64,000 bases of DNA, from positions 1 through 64,000 of the forward strand of contig JAUZSC010000034.1 of the NCBI GenBank assembly GCA_030949825.1. The letters are read 5' to 3'. This document shows, piece by piece, positions 32,434-39,879 of the stretch. Source of the stretch: Sulfurimonas sp. GTDB lineage: Bacteria > Campylobacterota > Campylobacteria > Campylobacterales > Sulfurimonadaceae. A model generated the notes under the pieces. It was not told where the DNA came from and made no database searches. It saw only the letters and a program-made list of their open reading frames with translations. The number at the start of each line of letters is the position of its first letter. The first letter of the stretch is position 1. Position numbers and translations under genes: made by a program.

Positions 32434-33634
32434 CTGATGTTACGATAATCTAAATTATAAAATTCTTAAGAATGCTACAATTTCACGCAACCATCAATTC
32501 CCCAACTTTTGCATAAGCTACTTTTAGAGCCTCAAGATAGATTTTTTCCTTAATAGCAAAGTGATTCATTTTATAATTTAAGCGAAGTTTTTCTAGTTTG
32601 ATAAAACCACGTACTGCTAAGTGTATATGATTCCTTTGTGATTTTTCAACTTTTGTAGGAGAATGTTCTATTTTGAGGTTTTGCTTGAGTGATTTGTGAT
32701 ATTCCTCTACTTTCCACCGTCTTTTGTAGATTTTGAGTACTTCATTGAAAGATAAGTCTATATCATTTGTAACAAGATACAGATAAATAGATTCGCCATC
32801 ATCGCCGTTTTTGACAACTTGCTTGATAAGTCTTAGAGGTTTCTTATAACCTTCAAGATATACCAAACGGCTACTACCACCCTCTATATCTATGCTTGAG
32901 ATATTAACATATTTTCCATTATTTCTTTCTTCTAAAGTGAATGCTACTTTTCTATTACTTTTTATTGGACATACAAATTTCTTTTTGAGTTCTTCTTCTA
33001 TAAACACCAAGTTCTTGGTGCTTGCAAACCATTTATCAAAGAGTATATATTTGAATTTGACTTCATTATGATAGTATAAAATATTTAGTTTGTCTTGCAT
33101 TATTTCATTTTTTGTGTAGAGAGATTTCTTCACATGTTTTTGATATTCCTCATTCCATATCTCTTCTGTCTTTGTGATAATCTCATATCCCAAAGGTATA
33201 GATATACCACTAGCATCTGTATAATGAAAATTTAGCATCAAGATGCCTTTCTCCATTCTTTGGGATACATGATCATAGTGCCAGCAAACAATATCATTTA
33301 TGTTTGTCTATGGCTTATGCATAAGCATATCATCTATTATAATGCAACCGCTATCTTCATTTTCATAAGTTCTTAAAAATGGTTTTATTGATTTCCACAA
33401 TCGCTTGTCGTCATCGAGAGAGTCATTTAGTAATAAATGTTTAGTAAAGACATCGTGGCTCTTACCTGTAATCTTTGAAAGCTTGGTCATCTCTATTTTT
33501 CCAAATGAACTTAGTGTGAAATTGATGTATATATCTTGTAGTTGCTGCATGCCTTAGTTAAGCACTTTTAGTGCCTATAAAATTTTCAATGTTACTTTTT
33601 GTAAATTTATGAATTTTGATTATCGTAACATCAG
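32434..33634 (-). mobile_element. IS4/IS701-type element with 17-bp perfect inverted repeats
   Basis: A 1201-bp element bounded by GATTATCGTAACATCAG (33618-33634) and its exact complement (32434-32450). The flanks do not show a matching target duplication: one side is a truncated IS200-like tnpA, the other a different gene remnant. This suggests a deletion or rearrangement at one boundary after insertion. Confidence 0.85.
32483..33550 (-). pseudogene. IS4/IS701-type transposase with an in-frame amber codon
   Basis: A 355-residue DDE transposase in one frame, broken only by TAG at about 33310 (HKP-stop-TNINDIVCWHYDH), where related transposases have Tyr; a single base change (TAT to TAG) explains it. 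Upstream part holds IIIDDMLMHK (first Asp), the middle ILFDKWFASTKN, and the C-terminal part the YREK signature in YKRRWKVEEYHKSLK. Family placement between IS701 and IS4 is uncertain. Confidence 0.75.
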
Positions 33635-33636
33635 TT

Positions 33637-33749
33637 AGTGGATTAGAAAGTTATTTAGCAACATTAGACTTATTACGGCAATTTAGTGTTGAGGATATTT
33701 TTAAAATGAGAGATGAATTAGTTGAAATTATTGGGATTGAGATTTAGAT
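33637..33749 (+). pseudogene. 3' remnant of an unknown gene
   Basis: An open frame with no start runs from the element boundary to TAG at 33747-33749 (SGLESYLATLDLLRQFSVED ... IIGIEI). It is the C-terminal end of a rightward gene whose body was lost at the adjacent insertion element. Family not recognised. Confidence 0.35.
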
Positions 33750-33932
33750 GATAGTTGTGTAGAGAGGTATGTATATAAACTGTTCTATCTCTGCAAAGTC
33801 TAAAATCTTAATTAGTTTTTCTTCTTTAGAACTCAATACTCCTAAAGATGCTTGTAGCCCTGGGAAAAGTGACTTTTCAAGATTTGTGACTTTAAGCCAC
33901 ATTTTTGAAAGTGATGGTATAATTTTTGTCAT
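33744..33932 (-). pseudogene. N-terminal fragment of a transposase-like protein
   Basis: Sixty-two residues (LEKSLFPGLQASLGVLSSKE, then LIKILDFAEIEQFIY) resemble the beginning of transposases of the ISNCY/IS1182 kind, but the frame ends without a catalytic domain. The resemblance is from memory of the family and is weak. Confidence 0.35.
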
Positions 33933-34097
33933 AAGTTGAATCTCTTCTTTGCTTGGTTTTTGTTGTAAATTATTATAGCATTCGAAGTTTGATTTCAGCT
34001 TTTTTTAAATTTATACTAGCTTAAATTGTGGGTTGTTTTTGGTAATCTGCAAGTGGCTCCATTATATACAAAAAACTCTTAAAAACTAAAATTAACT

Positions 34098-34253
34098 ATC
34101 ATTTCAAATGATTGTTAAAAATATAAATAAAACAAAAAACATGACAAAATGCAATAATTTCTAATATTTATAGTACTTTTGTATATTATGCTTAAATAAA
34201 AGATGATTGTTAATTGTCTCATAGAAAAATAACAGTCTCAAATGATTGTTATT
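34098..34253. promoter_or_regulatory. repeat cluster upstream of intI (candidate attI/promoter region)
   Basis: CAAATGATTGTTA occurs exactly at 34104-34116 and 34239-34251, with a variant AGATGATTGTTAA at 34201-34213. The first lies in the dyad TCATTTCAAATGA; the last lies in an AATAACA/TGTTATT inverted repeat. The position, 55-200 bases before the integron integrase start, is where attI and the integrase promoter are expected. No GTTRRRY crossover site is certain. The rest of 33933-34305 holds no gene. Confidence 0.4.
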
Positions 34254-34305
34254 TATTAATATCTTTACATAACACTCATTATGATACTTAAGCGAAGGAT
34301 TAAAG

Positions 34306-35238
34306 ATGCAAGTTAAAAAGAAGCTATTAGATTTAGTTCGAGACAAGATTAGGTTTAAGCATTATAGTTATTCAACAGAAAGAACTTATGTACATTGGAT
34401 AAAGCATTATATTTTATTTCATCATAAAAAGCATCCTCTTGAGATGGGTAAAGTTGAGATAGAGTCATATTTAACTAAATTGGCTACAAAAGATAGAGTT
34501 GCACCAACTACGCAAAACCAAGCTTTTAGTGCGATATTATTTTTATATAAAGAAGTGCTTGGTATAGATATGAGTGAGTGGAAGGTGCAAGCACTCCGTG
34601 CACAAGAGAGGAAGCATATACCTGTCGTTTTAACTAAAGAAGAGGTTAAAAGTGTTTTGCAAAATATACCTATGGATTATAGTTTACTTGTATATCTGAT
34701 GTATGGTTGTGGTCTTAGAATGAATGAAGCCCTAAGTTTAAGAATAAAAGATATAGATTTTGGATTTGAGAAAATTTACGTTTGGGACTCTAAGTCATTA
34801 AAAGATAGAACAATACCTTTACCACAAAAATTGAAATCTAAACTTTTAGAGCAAGTAGAAATAGTGAGTGAAATACATAAACAAGATTTAAAAAATGGAT
34901 TTGGGAGTGTTTATATACCATATGCTTTAGATAAAAAATATCCTCGTCCAAAACTTGAAACAAAATGGCAGTTTTTATTTCCTATGAAAAATATATCAAC
35001 GGATCCAAGAACAAAAAAGAAAAGACGACATCATGTTATGTCACAAACTCTTGGAAGAAACATAAAAGTCGCATCACAAAAAGCAAACCTAAACAAAAGA
35101 GTGACTTCACATATATTTAGACACTCTTATGCAACTCATTTACTTCAAGCTGGAATAGATTTACGAAGTATTGAAGAGCTTTTAGGTCATAAAAGTGTTG
35201 AAACGACTATGATATACACTCATAGAGTTAAATATTAA
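34306..35238 (+). CDS. intI: integron integrase IntI with exchanged C-terminus
   Basis: Tyrosine recombinase of the integron type, 310 residues. Catalytic residues are visible: Arg in GCGLRMNEALSL, HIFRHSYATHLL, and Tyr in TTMIYTH. The extra domain unique to IntI proteins is present (FLFPMKNISTDP through RHHVMSQTLGRNI). The last five residues after TMIYTH (RVKY) come from an integrated element; the usual IntI ending (THVVSEMNKSKVMSPLDF) is found 7.4 kb away at 42655-42705. The ATG follows AAGGAT. No attC cassettes are seen nearby. Activity with the shortened tail is uncertain. Confidence 0.9.
   Translation: MQVKKKLLDLVRDKIRFKHYSYSTERTYVHWIKHYILFHHKKHPLEMGKVEIESYLTKLATKDRVAPTTQNQAFSAILFLYKEVLGIDMSEWKVQALRAQERKHIPVVLTKEEVKSVLQNIPMDYSLLVYLMYGCGLRMNEALSLRIKDIDFGFEKIYVWDSKSLKDRTIPLPQKLKSKLLEQVEIVSEIHKQDLKNGFGSVYIPYALDKKYPRPKLETKWQFLFPMKNISTDPRTKKKRRHHVMSQTLGRNIKVASQKANLNKRVTSHIFRHSYATHLLQAGIDLRSIEELLGHKSVETTMIYTHRVKY
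35206..35223 (+). repeat. left attachment site core
   Basis: The 18-bp core contains the inverted half-sites ATGA (35209-35212) and TCAT (35220-35223) around a 7-base spacer TATACAC. This is the usual layout of a tyrosine-recombinase crossover site. Within intI the spacer encodes parts of Ile-Tyr-Thr, including the TAC codon of the catalytic Tyr. Confidence 0.85.
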
Positions 35239-35350
35239 CACAACCCCATAAACTCCACTATATACCCTTATAATAGAGCATTATAGACCTTTTATAATAT
35301 TCTTATTTGGTATCGTATGGTATCCTTTTGTAATTAAAAGTATATAACTA

Positions 35351-35365
35351 TGTATAGCACTATAC
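35351..35365. promoter_or_regulatory. palindromic site upstream of int
   Basis: TGTATAGCACTATAC, with GTATAG/CTATAC half-sites, lies 19 bases before the integrase start. The same 15-mer occurs at 42524-42538 upstream of the HTH gene. It may be an operator or an arm-type integrase site. Confidence 0.6.
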
Positions 35366-35383
35366 TAATTATAAAGGTGGATA

Positions 35384-36532
35384 ATGCGAAAAAATAAATT
35401 AGAAAAAATTAAAACGGTTCCAGGATTATATAAGTATAAAAATATTAATGGGAATTATGAATATATAGCAAAAGTTAAAATCAACTATAAAATAAAACAA
35501 AGAAATCTCACAAAACATTATCAAGTAATAAATCAAACCGAAGCAAAAAGAGTATTAGAATTATTTAAGAGTGAAATAATAGGTAAAACAATTGTTAGGG
35601 GCGATAAAATTACACTAAATACTTTTTTTTATGATACTTATATTAAAACAAAAAATGAACCAATACAAAAAGAATATACAAGTTATTACAAATGCCATAT
35701 AAAAGAAGATATAGGACACTTTTCATTAAGTGATATAAGAAAAAGTGCTATACAAACAGAAATTAATAAAATGTATAATAAGAAAAAGCCAAATGGCAAA
35801 CCTTATTCAAATAGAACAGTTGCTAAATACCAAGAAATATTAAGAAATGTATTCAATGAAGCAATTGATAGTGAATTAATAGAAAGTAATCCAGCATCAA
35901 GATTAAAAATACAAGTAGTAGACAATGAAAGAAACTTATACTATATAATTAAAAGCGATTTTATAGTAGCAATAAAAAAGTTATTGGAAGAAATAGATAA
36001 AGTTGAAAATCAAAAGTATAAGTTGTGTTTATTAATGTTGGTTTTTACAGGTAGAAGAGTAAGAGAATTATTACAATTAAGGTATATTGATATAGATTTT
36101 TCAACCAATTTTATTTTATCACGAAAAGAAAAGAAAAAAAATAAAAGACAATCAGGATTAATTTATCTCAATAATGAAATTATGGGTATAATCAAACAAT
36201 TACAGCAAGATAATAGTAATGATACTTATATTTTTCAATCAAAATCAAAGAAAAATCAACCTTATCTTTATTCAACAATTAAAGAGCATAACAAAAAAGT
36301 AATTAAAAATACAGATATAGAGTTTTTTGAAAATGAAACATTATATATACACGATTACAGACATTTTTTTGGACAAATTATGCGAAAAAGAATTAAAGAC
36401 TTATTGCTTATTAAAATGGTTTTAGACCATAGCGATACAGATATAACAACAATATATAGCCAGTATGGACCAGAAGATAGCCAAGAAGTGCTAAATCAAT
36501 ATTATAATATTGTTAGAAACAATACAGTATAA
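35384..36532 (+). CDS. tyrosine integrase of the island
   Basis: Phage-type site-specific recombinase, 382 residues, presumably catalysing integration into intI. The catalytic domain shows Arg in LVFTGRRVRELLQL, HDYRHFFGQIM (HxxR), and DHSDTDITTIYSQY with the nucleophilic Tyr. The N-terminal part is lysine-rich and includes an AP2-like arm-binding segment followed by a SAM-like core-binding region. A strong AAAGGTGG precedes the ATG. It lies 160 bases from the left repeat, the standard position for integrase genes, and just downstream of a palindrome. Confidence 0.92.
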   Translation: MRKNKLEKIKTVPGLYKYKNINGNYEYIAKVKINYKIKQRNLTKHYQVINQTEAKRVLELFKSEIIGKTIVRGDKITLNTFFYDTYIKTKNEPIQKEYTSYYKCHIKEDIGHFSLSDIRKSAIQTEINKMYNKKKPNGKPYSNRTVAKYQEILRNVFNEAIDSELIESNPASRLKIQVVDNERNLYYIIKSDFIVAIKKLLEEIDKVENQKYKLCLLMLVFTGRRVRELLQLRYIDIDFSTNFILSRKEKKKNKRQSGLIYLNNEIMGIIKQLQQDNSNDTYIFQSKSKKNQPYLYSTIKEHNKKVIKNTDIEFFENETLYIHDYRHFFGQIMRKRIKDLLLIKMVLDHSDTDITTIYSQYGPEDSQEVLNQYYNIVRNNTV

Positions 36533-36563
36533 TAATTACATAAAATTAAAGGATAACAAGTAT

Positions 36564-37382
36564 ATGTGTAAGCCAGTTATAAAGTGGGTTGGAGGTAAAA
36601 GACAGTTGATTGAAGACCTCACAAACTTATTGCCAAAAAAATATAATCGCTATTTTGAACCATTTATTGGTGGTGGTGCTTTGTTTTTTTCATTAAAACA
36701 TAAAAATAGTTTTATTAATGATTATAATCACGAATTGACAAATTTATACTTATGTATTAAAAATAATCCAACGGAACTAATAAAAGATTTATCAAAACAT
36801 AAAAATGATGAAGAATATTATTATTATATTAGAGCATTAGATAGAGATGAAAAGATATATTCAAAATTATCAGATATACAAAAAGCCAGCCGTTTTATAT
36901 ATATGAATAAAACGGGATTTAATGGCTTATATAGAGTAAATAAAAAAGGGCAACATAATGTTCCTTATGGTAGATATAAAAATCCTAATTGGATTGATGA
37001 AGAAAATATAAATGAATGTAGCAAATTATTAGAACAAACAGAAATAGGAACAGGTGACTTTGAAGCAATTAAGCCTTTAATAAAAAAAGGAGACTTTGTA
37101 TATTTTGACCCTCCTTATGTTCCATTAAATGACACTTCATTTACTTCTTATACTAAAAAAGGTTTTGACATAGAAACACAGGAAAGATTAAAAGATATGT
37201 GTGATTATATAGATAAAATGGGTGCTTATTTTATGTTATCAAACTCCTATAATGATTATATTTTAGATTTATACAAAGATTATGATATTAAAACTGTTCT
37301 GGCTAATAGAGCCGTAAATTGTAAGGCAACGGGTAGAGGTAAAATTAAAGAAGTTGTAGTAATAAATTATAAAGTTGGTTAA
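36564..37382 (+). CDS. Dam-type (D12 class) DNA adenine N6-methyltransferase
   Basis: 272 residues from the chosen start MCKPVIKWVGGKRQL, which follows AAAGGAT; the frame is open 18 codons further upstream but overlaps int. The SAM-binding motif FEPFIGGGALFFS and the catalytic DPPYVPLNDTSFTSY motif are intact. D12-class enzymes usually modify adenine in GATC or related sites. It is followed two bases later by a probable nuclease gene, forming a type II restriction-modification pair. GATC is almost absent from the island, which would suit that specificity. Confidence 0.93.
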   Translation: MCKPVIKWVGGKRQLIEDLTNLLPKKYNRYFEPFIGGGALFFSLKHKNSFINDYNHELTNLYLCIKNNPTELIKDLSKHKNDEEYYYYIRALDRDEKIYSKLSDIQKASRFIYMNKTGFNGLYRVNKKGQHNVPYGRYKNPNWIDEENINECSKLLEQTEIGTGDFEAIKPLIKKGDFVYFDPPYVPLNDTSFTSYTKKGFDIETQERLKDMCDYIDKMGAYFMLSNSYNDYILDLYKDYDIKTVLANRAVNCKATGRGKIKEVVVINYKVG

Positions 37383-37384
37383 GT

Positions 37385-38608
37385 ATGGCAAGACAAAAAA
37401 TAAGTAATAATCAATCGTGGTTAAATATATTTGATAAATATAAATTATTAAAACAAATTAAATCTGATGGTTATGTTGATATTACAGCAGATGAAATAAA
37501 AGCGATTGACAACAAAGAAGCCCGACTTATGACAAAGGTTGATTTTAGAGAAAATCTTCCAACAATTATGAATGATGAAGGCTTATCAATATTAGCAATA
37601 AAAAATGGTATATACAGAATTGCTAAAAATGACCCATTTGTAGATATTAATGAAAAAATAACAACTAAAATAATTGATATATCTGTTCCAAAAGATATAA
37701 TAACAATTGACCCATTTAATATAAAAAGTGAAAGTGGAGCATTAGATATAGCCCATATATCAAAAATGTGTGAAAATACATTTGAAGAAGAAAGTTTTTT
37801 AAGTATTAGAGGGCGATTAAGAGGTAATTTAGATTTTACAATAGGTTCAACTCCATATAATATAGATGGTGTTCAAATTGAAGTAGATGGTGGATATGAA
37901 GGGAAAAACAATATACACCTTATTGAAGCAAAAATGGGCTTCAAAAATAATATTAATATTAGACAGTTATTATATCCTCAATTATATTGGGAAAAAGTAA
38001 TTAATAATAAAAAGAAAATTAAAAGTTATGTTTTTTATTTACACAATAATATTTTTAGATTTATTCCTTATGTATATGATGGAAAAATTGGATATATTGA
38101 CCATAGCACAGAAAAAGCATTTAGATTTATTGAACCAAAAACTACTTTATTATTAAAAGATATAAAAATTGATGAAACAATGGTTGATATAAATATTCCT
38201 TTTCCTCAAGCAGATAAATTTGAAAAAATACAAGATATGCTATTTGTTATATCTCAAAATGATTGCATTAATAAGTATGAATTAAATTTACAATTTGATA
38301 TTGTTTCACGACAAATTGATTATTACTTTAATGTATTGAAATGGTTGAAAGTATGTAAAGAAGAAAATGAATGTTTAATATTGACCAGAAAAGGTTCAGC
38401 AATAATTAATCAACCATTTAAGAATAGAATAGAAGAATTAGCCAAAGTTGTATTCGCAGAACCAATCATTAATTTATATTATAATAAAAAGCATATACCT
38501 CAACATTTATTTACTAAATATAATATGAATAGCCAAAGCACACAAAATAGAAGATTACAAACTGTTAAATCGTGGATAAAATATTTTGAAGAGATATTAG
38601 AAAATTAA
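37385..38608 (+). CDS. probable type II restriction endonuclease
   Basis: A 407-residue protein directly downstream of the methylase (two-base gap). A PD-(D/E)XK-like core can be read at about residues 160-185: QIEVDGGYEG, then HLIEAKMGFKNN, giving D...ExK spacing. The C-terminal part looks like a winged-helix region (ISQNDCINKYELNLQFDIVSRQIDYY in substance) and may read DNA. No membrane segments. The assignment comes from the motif and its methylase partner; the recognition sequence is predicted to match the methylase. Confidence 0.75.
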   Translation: MARQKISNNQSWLNIFDKYKLLKQIKSDGYVDITADEIKAIDNKEARLMTKVDFRENLPTIMNDEGLSILAIKNGIYRIAKNDPFVDINEKITTKIIDISVPKDIITIDPFNIKSESGALDIAHISKMCENTFEEESFLSIRGRLRGNLDFTIGSTPYNIDGVQIEVDGGYEGKNNIHLIEAKMGFKNNINIRQLLYPQLYWEKVINNKKKIKSYVFYLHNNIFRFIPYVYDGKIGYIDHSTEKAFRFIEPKTTLLLKDIKIDETMVDINIPFPQADKFEKIQDMLFVISQNDCINKYELNLQFDIVSRQIDYYFNVLKWLKVCKEENECLILTRKGSAIINQPFKNRIEELAKVVFAEPIINLYYNKKHIPQHLFTKYNMNSQSTQNRRLQTVKSWIKYFEEILEN

Positions 38609-38823
38609 AGGCTTTTATAATATAGTTCCTTATATTTTATAAAATCACTCACAATAACAGCCTCACTATTCGTAATTGATAGTTGTTTTACAAAAGCACC
38701 GATTAATATTTTTATGACCACTAAATATTCAGCCGACAAATCAATAGCCCCAGTTTTATGTTGTATTCGTAGTATGACATCGTTAAATCCTGCTTTAAGT
38801 TCAATCGTTCGCTCATCAACCAT
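38605..38823 (-). CDS. hypothetical protein, 72 aa
   Basis: A small protein convergent with the endonuclease gene (four-base tail overlap). The ATG at 38823 is preferred over an upstream GTG because AAAGGGTGG lies eight bases before it. Pattern: short beta strands (TIELKAGFNDVILRIQ) then helices. No family recognised. The position suggests an accessory role in the island, perhaps regulatory. Confidence 0.55.
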   Translation of the reverse strand: MVDERTIELKAGFNDVILRIQHKTGAIDLSAEYLVVIKILIGAFVKQLSITNSEAVIVSDFIKYKELYYKSL

Positions 38824-38872
38824 TTTTATATCCACCCTTTAATATTTTTCTTTTATTTATGCTTTTTATCCA

Positions 38873-38988
38873 TCCGTTGAAGTATAATACAACGGACACT
38901 ACCACACAAAAAGACAAACCCCACAAAAAAGCATCCGTTAAAGTGTATTTTTAAGTATCCGTTAAACTCTTATATGTTAAAATACACT
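38873..38988. promoter_or_regulatory. res-like array upstream of the serine recombinase
   Basis: Three TCCGTTR repeats precede the recombinase gene: a 24-bp palindrome TCCGTTG-N10-CAACGGA (38873-38896), then TCCGTTA at 38934-38940 and 38958-38964. A 10-bp inverted repeat AGTGTATTTT/AAAATACACT (38942-38951, 38979-38988) overlaps the last one. Multiple dyads before a resolvase gene resemble a res site and autoregulated promoter. Confidence 0.55.
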
Positions 38989-39011
38989 CATATAAAGAAA
39001 AGGTGGTTATT

Positions 39012-39584
39012 ATGAAGATAGGATATGCAAGAACATCAACATCTCAACAAAAGAATAGTATTGAAACACAGATAGAACAATTAGAGGCTGCTGGGTGCGA
39101 TAAAATATTTACAGAGCAAAAATCAGGAAAACAAGCAGAAAATAGAAAAGAGTTAAAAGCCGCATTAGAATTTTGTAGAGAAGGTGACACTTTTGTTGTA
39201 ACAAGGTTAGACCGTTGTAGCCGTTCAGTAAAAGACCTGCATACGATTATAGACCAACTGAACAATAAAAATGTAGGGTTTAAGGCAACAGAGCAGGAAT
39301 TAGACACCACAACATCAGCAGGGCGACTAATGATAGGACTTTTAAGCATCGTTAGTGCTTTTGAAACAGATCTACGAGCAGAACGACAAGCAGACGGAAT
39401 TAAATCAGCATTAGAAAAAGGTGTTAAGTTCGGTAAAAAAGCAATAGTTTTATCAGAGGAGCAACTGCAGAGAGCAATTGACTTAAAAGAGCAAGGAAGA
39501 ACAAGCCAGGAAGTAGCGACAGAGTTCAGCATTAGCCGTTCAACATTATTAAAAAAGATAAAAGAATATAAAGAGAGAGATTAA
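39012..39584 (+). CDS. serine recombinase (resolvase/invertase family)
   Basis: A 190-residue small serine recombinase. The catalytic Ser is in IGYARTSTSQQ, followed by VVTRLDRCSRSVKDL and the E-helix SIVSAFETDLRAER. The C-terminal HTH reads TSQEVATEFSISRSTLLKKIKEY. The ATG at 39012 has AAGGTGG five bases upstream; the open frame begins three codons earlier at a GTG. A terminator follows at 39667. It may resolve element dimers or invert DNA at the repeat array upstream. No partner inverted sites elsewhere in the island were noticed. Confidence 0.92.
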   Translation: MKIGYARTSTSQQKNSIETQIEQLEAAGCDKIFTEQKSGKQAENRKELKAALEFCREGDTFVVTRLDRCSRSVKDLHTIIDQLNNKNVGFKATEQELDTTTSAGRLMIGLLSIVSAFETDLRAERQADGIKSALEKGVKFGKKAIVLSEEQLQRAIDLKEQGRTSQEVATEFSISRSTLLKKIKEYKERD

Positions 39585-39666
39585 TTAATTTTTTTGTATA
39601 ATAGTATAAATACAAATATACATAGTATAACCACCAAACCAAACGAGATTAATCAACTCAAAATCA

Positions 39667-39700
39667 AAAGGCTTATAGTTCAATCTGTAAGCCTTTTTTT
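39667..39700 (+). terminator. intrinsic terminator after the serine recombinase
   Basis: AAAGGCTTA (39667-39675) pairs with TAAGCCTTT (39688-39696), followed by a T-run to 39700. A textbook rho-independent terminator. Confidence 0.85.
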
Positions 39701-39879
39701 ATGCCCAGAGATTAGAGAGTTATATATAGCACCAAAGACACCCGTAATAAGCTTATATTCCCTTATTTTTATACCTATTCCCAATCACTCAAATACTAAT
39801 GTATAATAGACATAAATAAAAGAGAATCAGTATAACCGTGATAGTTATATTAGACAATGGTAAGGTAGGTATATATGTT

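Noticed and set aside
38873..38988. CRISPR-like array from three TCCGTTR repeats
   Set aside because: Repeats are only 7-8 bases, irregularly spaced, with no spacers of uniform length and no cas genes in the window.
39044..39532. 162-aa open frame opposite the serine recombinase
   Set aside because: Antisense shadow; Cys/Ser-rich composition typical of reversed coding sequence.
39594..39806. 70-aa open frame after the serine recombinase
   Set aside because: It spans an obvious rho-independent terminator and has no ribosome-binding site.
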